Of a stretch of DNA of 6,631 nt, positions 6,494 through 6,631 are shown piece by piece; the first letter of the stretch is position 1; every line of letters begins with the position of its first letter. The notes beneath the pieces were generated by a model that was given only the letters and a program-made list of their open reading frames with translations, did no database searches and had not been told where the DNA came from. The position numbers and the translations under genes are program-made. Source of the DNA: RGIG4079 sp045531405 (lineage in GTDB: Bacteria > Bacteroidota > Bacteroidia > Bacteroidales > Muribaculaceae); contig JAZSDX010000022.1 in assembly GCA_045531405.1 (NCBI GenBank), positions 1 through 6,631 of the forward strand, in the 5' to 3' direction.

Positions 6494-6631
6494 TGTCTAG
6501 TCCTACCATAGCGTTACAGTAAAAAGTAACAAAAAATGGAAGAGACTAAACACAAGTATGTTAAGCGAACGCAACGCGATTATTCAATGCCTTTTAAGTT
6601 GGCAGTAGTACAAGAAGTAGAGCGCACCGGA
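6494..6631 (+). mobile_element. Left end of an IS3-family-like insertion sequence (truncated by window)
   Basis: The element's first gene starts at 6536. The terminal inverted repeat is proposed to begin at TGTCTAGTCCTACCATAG (6494-6511), because IS3 ends open with TG and a 42-bp gap from end to orfA is usual for the family. A small GTTAC/GTAAC hairpin (6513-6530) lies just before the start codon and could shield orfA from read-through. The right end is outside the window, so neither the repeat nor a target duplication can be confirmed; the exact boundary is an inference. Confidence 0.6.
6536..6631 (+). CDS. IS3-family transposase OrfA, N-terminal 32 residues (partial)
   Basis: The open frame runs from the ATG at 6536 to the last base. 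The protein starts MEETKHKYVKRTQRDYSMPF and continues KLAVVQEVERTG. 'RDYSxxFKLxVVxEVE' matches the opening helix of the helix-turn-helix OrfA proteins (transposase_8/HTH type) of IS3-like elements common in Bacteroidales. OrfA binds the element's ends and is normally fused to the DDE-bearing OrfB by a programmed -1 frameshift; both lie beyond the window. A/T-rich AACAAAAA precedes the start. Whether the element is intact cannot be judged. Confidence 0.7.
   Translation, partial: MEETKHKYVKRTQRDYSMPFKLAVVQEVERTG

Overview
The window looks like a Bacteroidales chromosome (Bacteroides/Prevotella/Muribaculaceae type). Two features point there: promoters of the form TTTG ... TAnnTTTG with A/T-rich leaders lacking Shine-Dalgarno sites, and, at the left edge, the end of a surface protein closing in the 'YDLxGR...KGxYI...K' tail common in that order. 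Genus is not resolvable from this stretch alone.

Layout, left to right: (1) 2-988 (+), the 3' part of a large surface-type protein whose start lies outside the window, followed by a good intrinsic terminator (1007-1050). (2) A 189-bp convergent intergenic region that also holds a perfect 21-bp-arm hairpin (1098-1142). (3) A minus-strand two-gene operon, aspT (aspartate:alanine antiporter) then aspD (aspartate 4-decarboxylase), with a 41-bp gap. (4) A 252-bp divergent promoter region. (5) A plus-strand DASS/SLC13-family anion transporter with its own terminator. (6) From about 6494 to the end, the left end of an IS3-type insertion sequence with the first 32 codons of its OrfA.

How it fits together: AspT imports aspartate in exchange for alanine, and AspD converts aspartate plus a proton to alanine plus CO2. 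This is the classic aspartate decarboxylation cycle, which builds proton motive force and consumes acid. The divergent DASS carrier, probably for C4-dicarboxylates or a related anion, shares the promoter region; the predicted promoter elements interleave, so the two units may be co-regulated or mutually exclusive.

Most notable: AspD carries a seven-cysteine acidic stretch (CxC...CxC...CxCxC, residues 173-191) just before its cofactor phosphate-binding loop. I do not recognise this from the family, and it suggests a metal-binding or redox-sensitive insertion. The second sodium/substrate motif of the DASS carrier reads SHT instead of SNT. I found no CRISPR array, tRNA, rRNA or clearly new multi-gene system.
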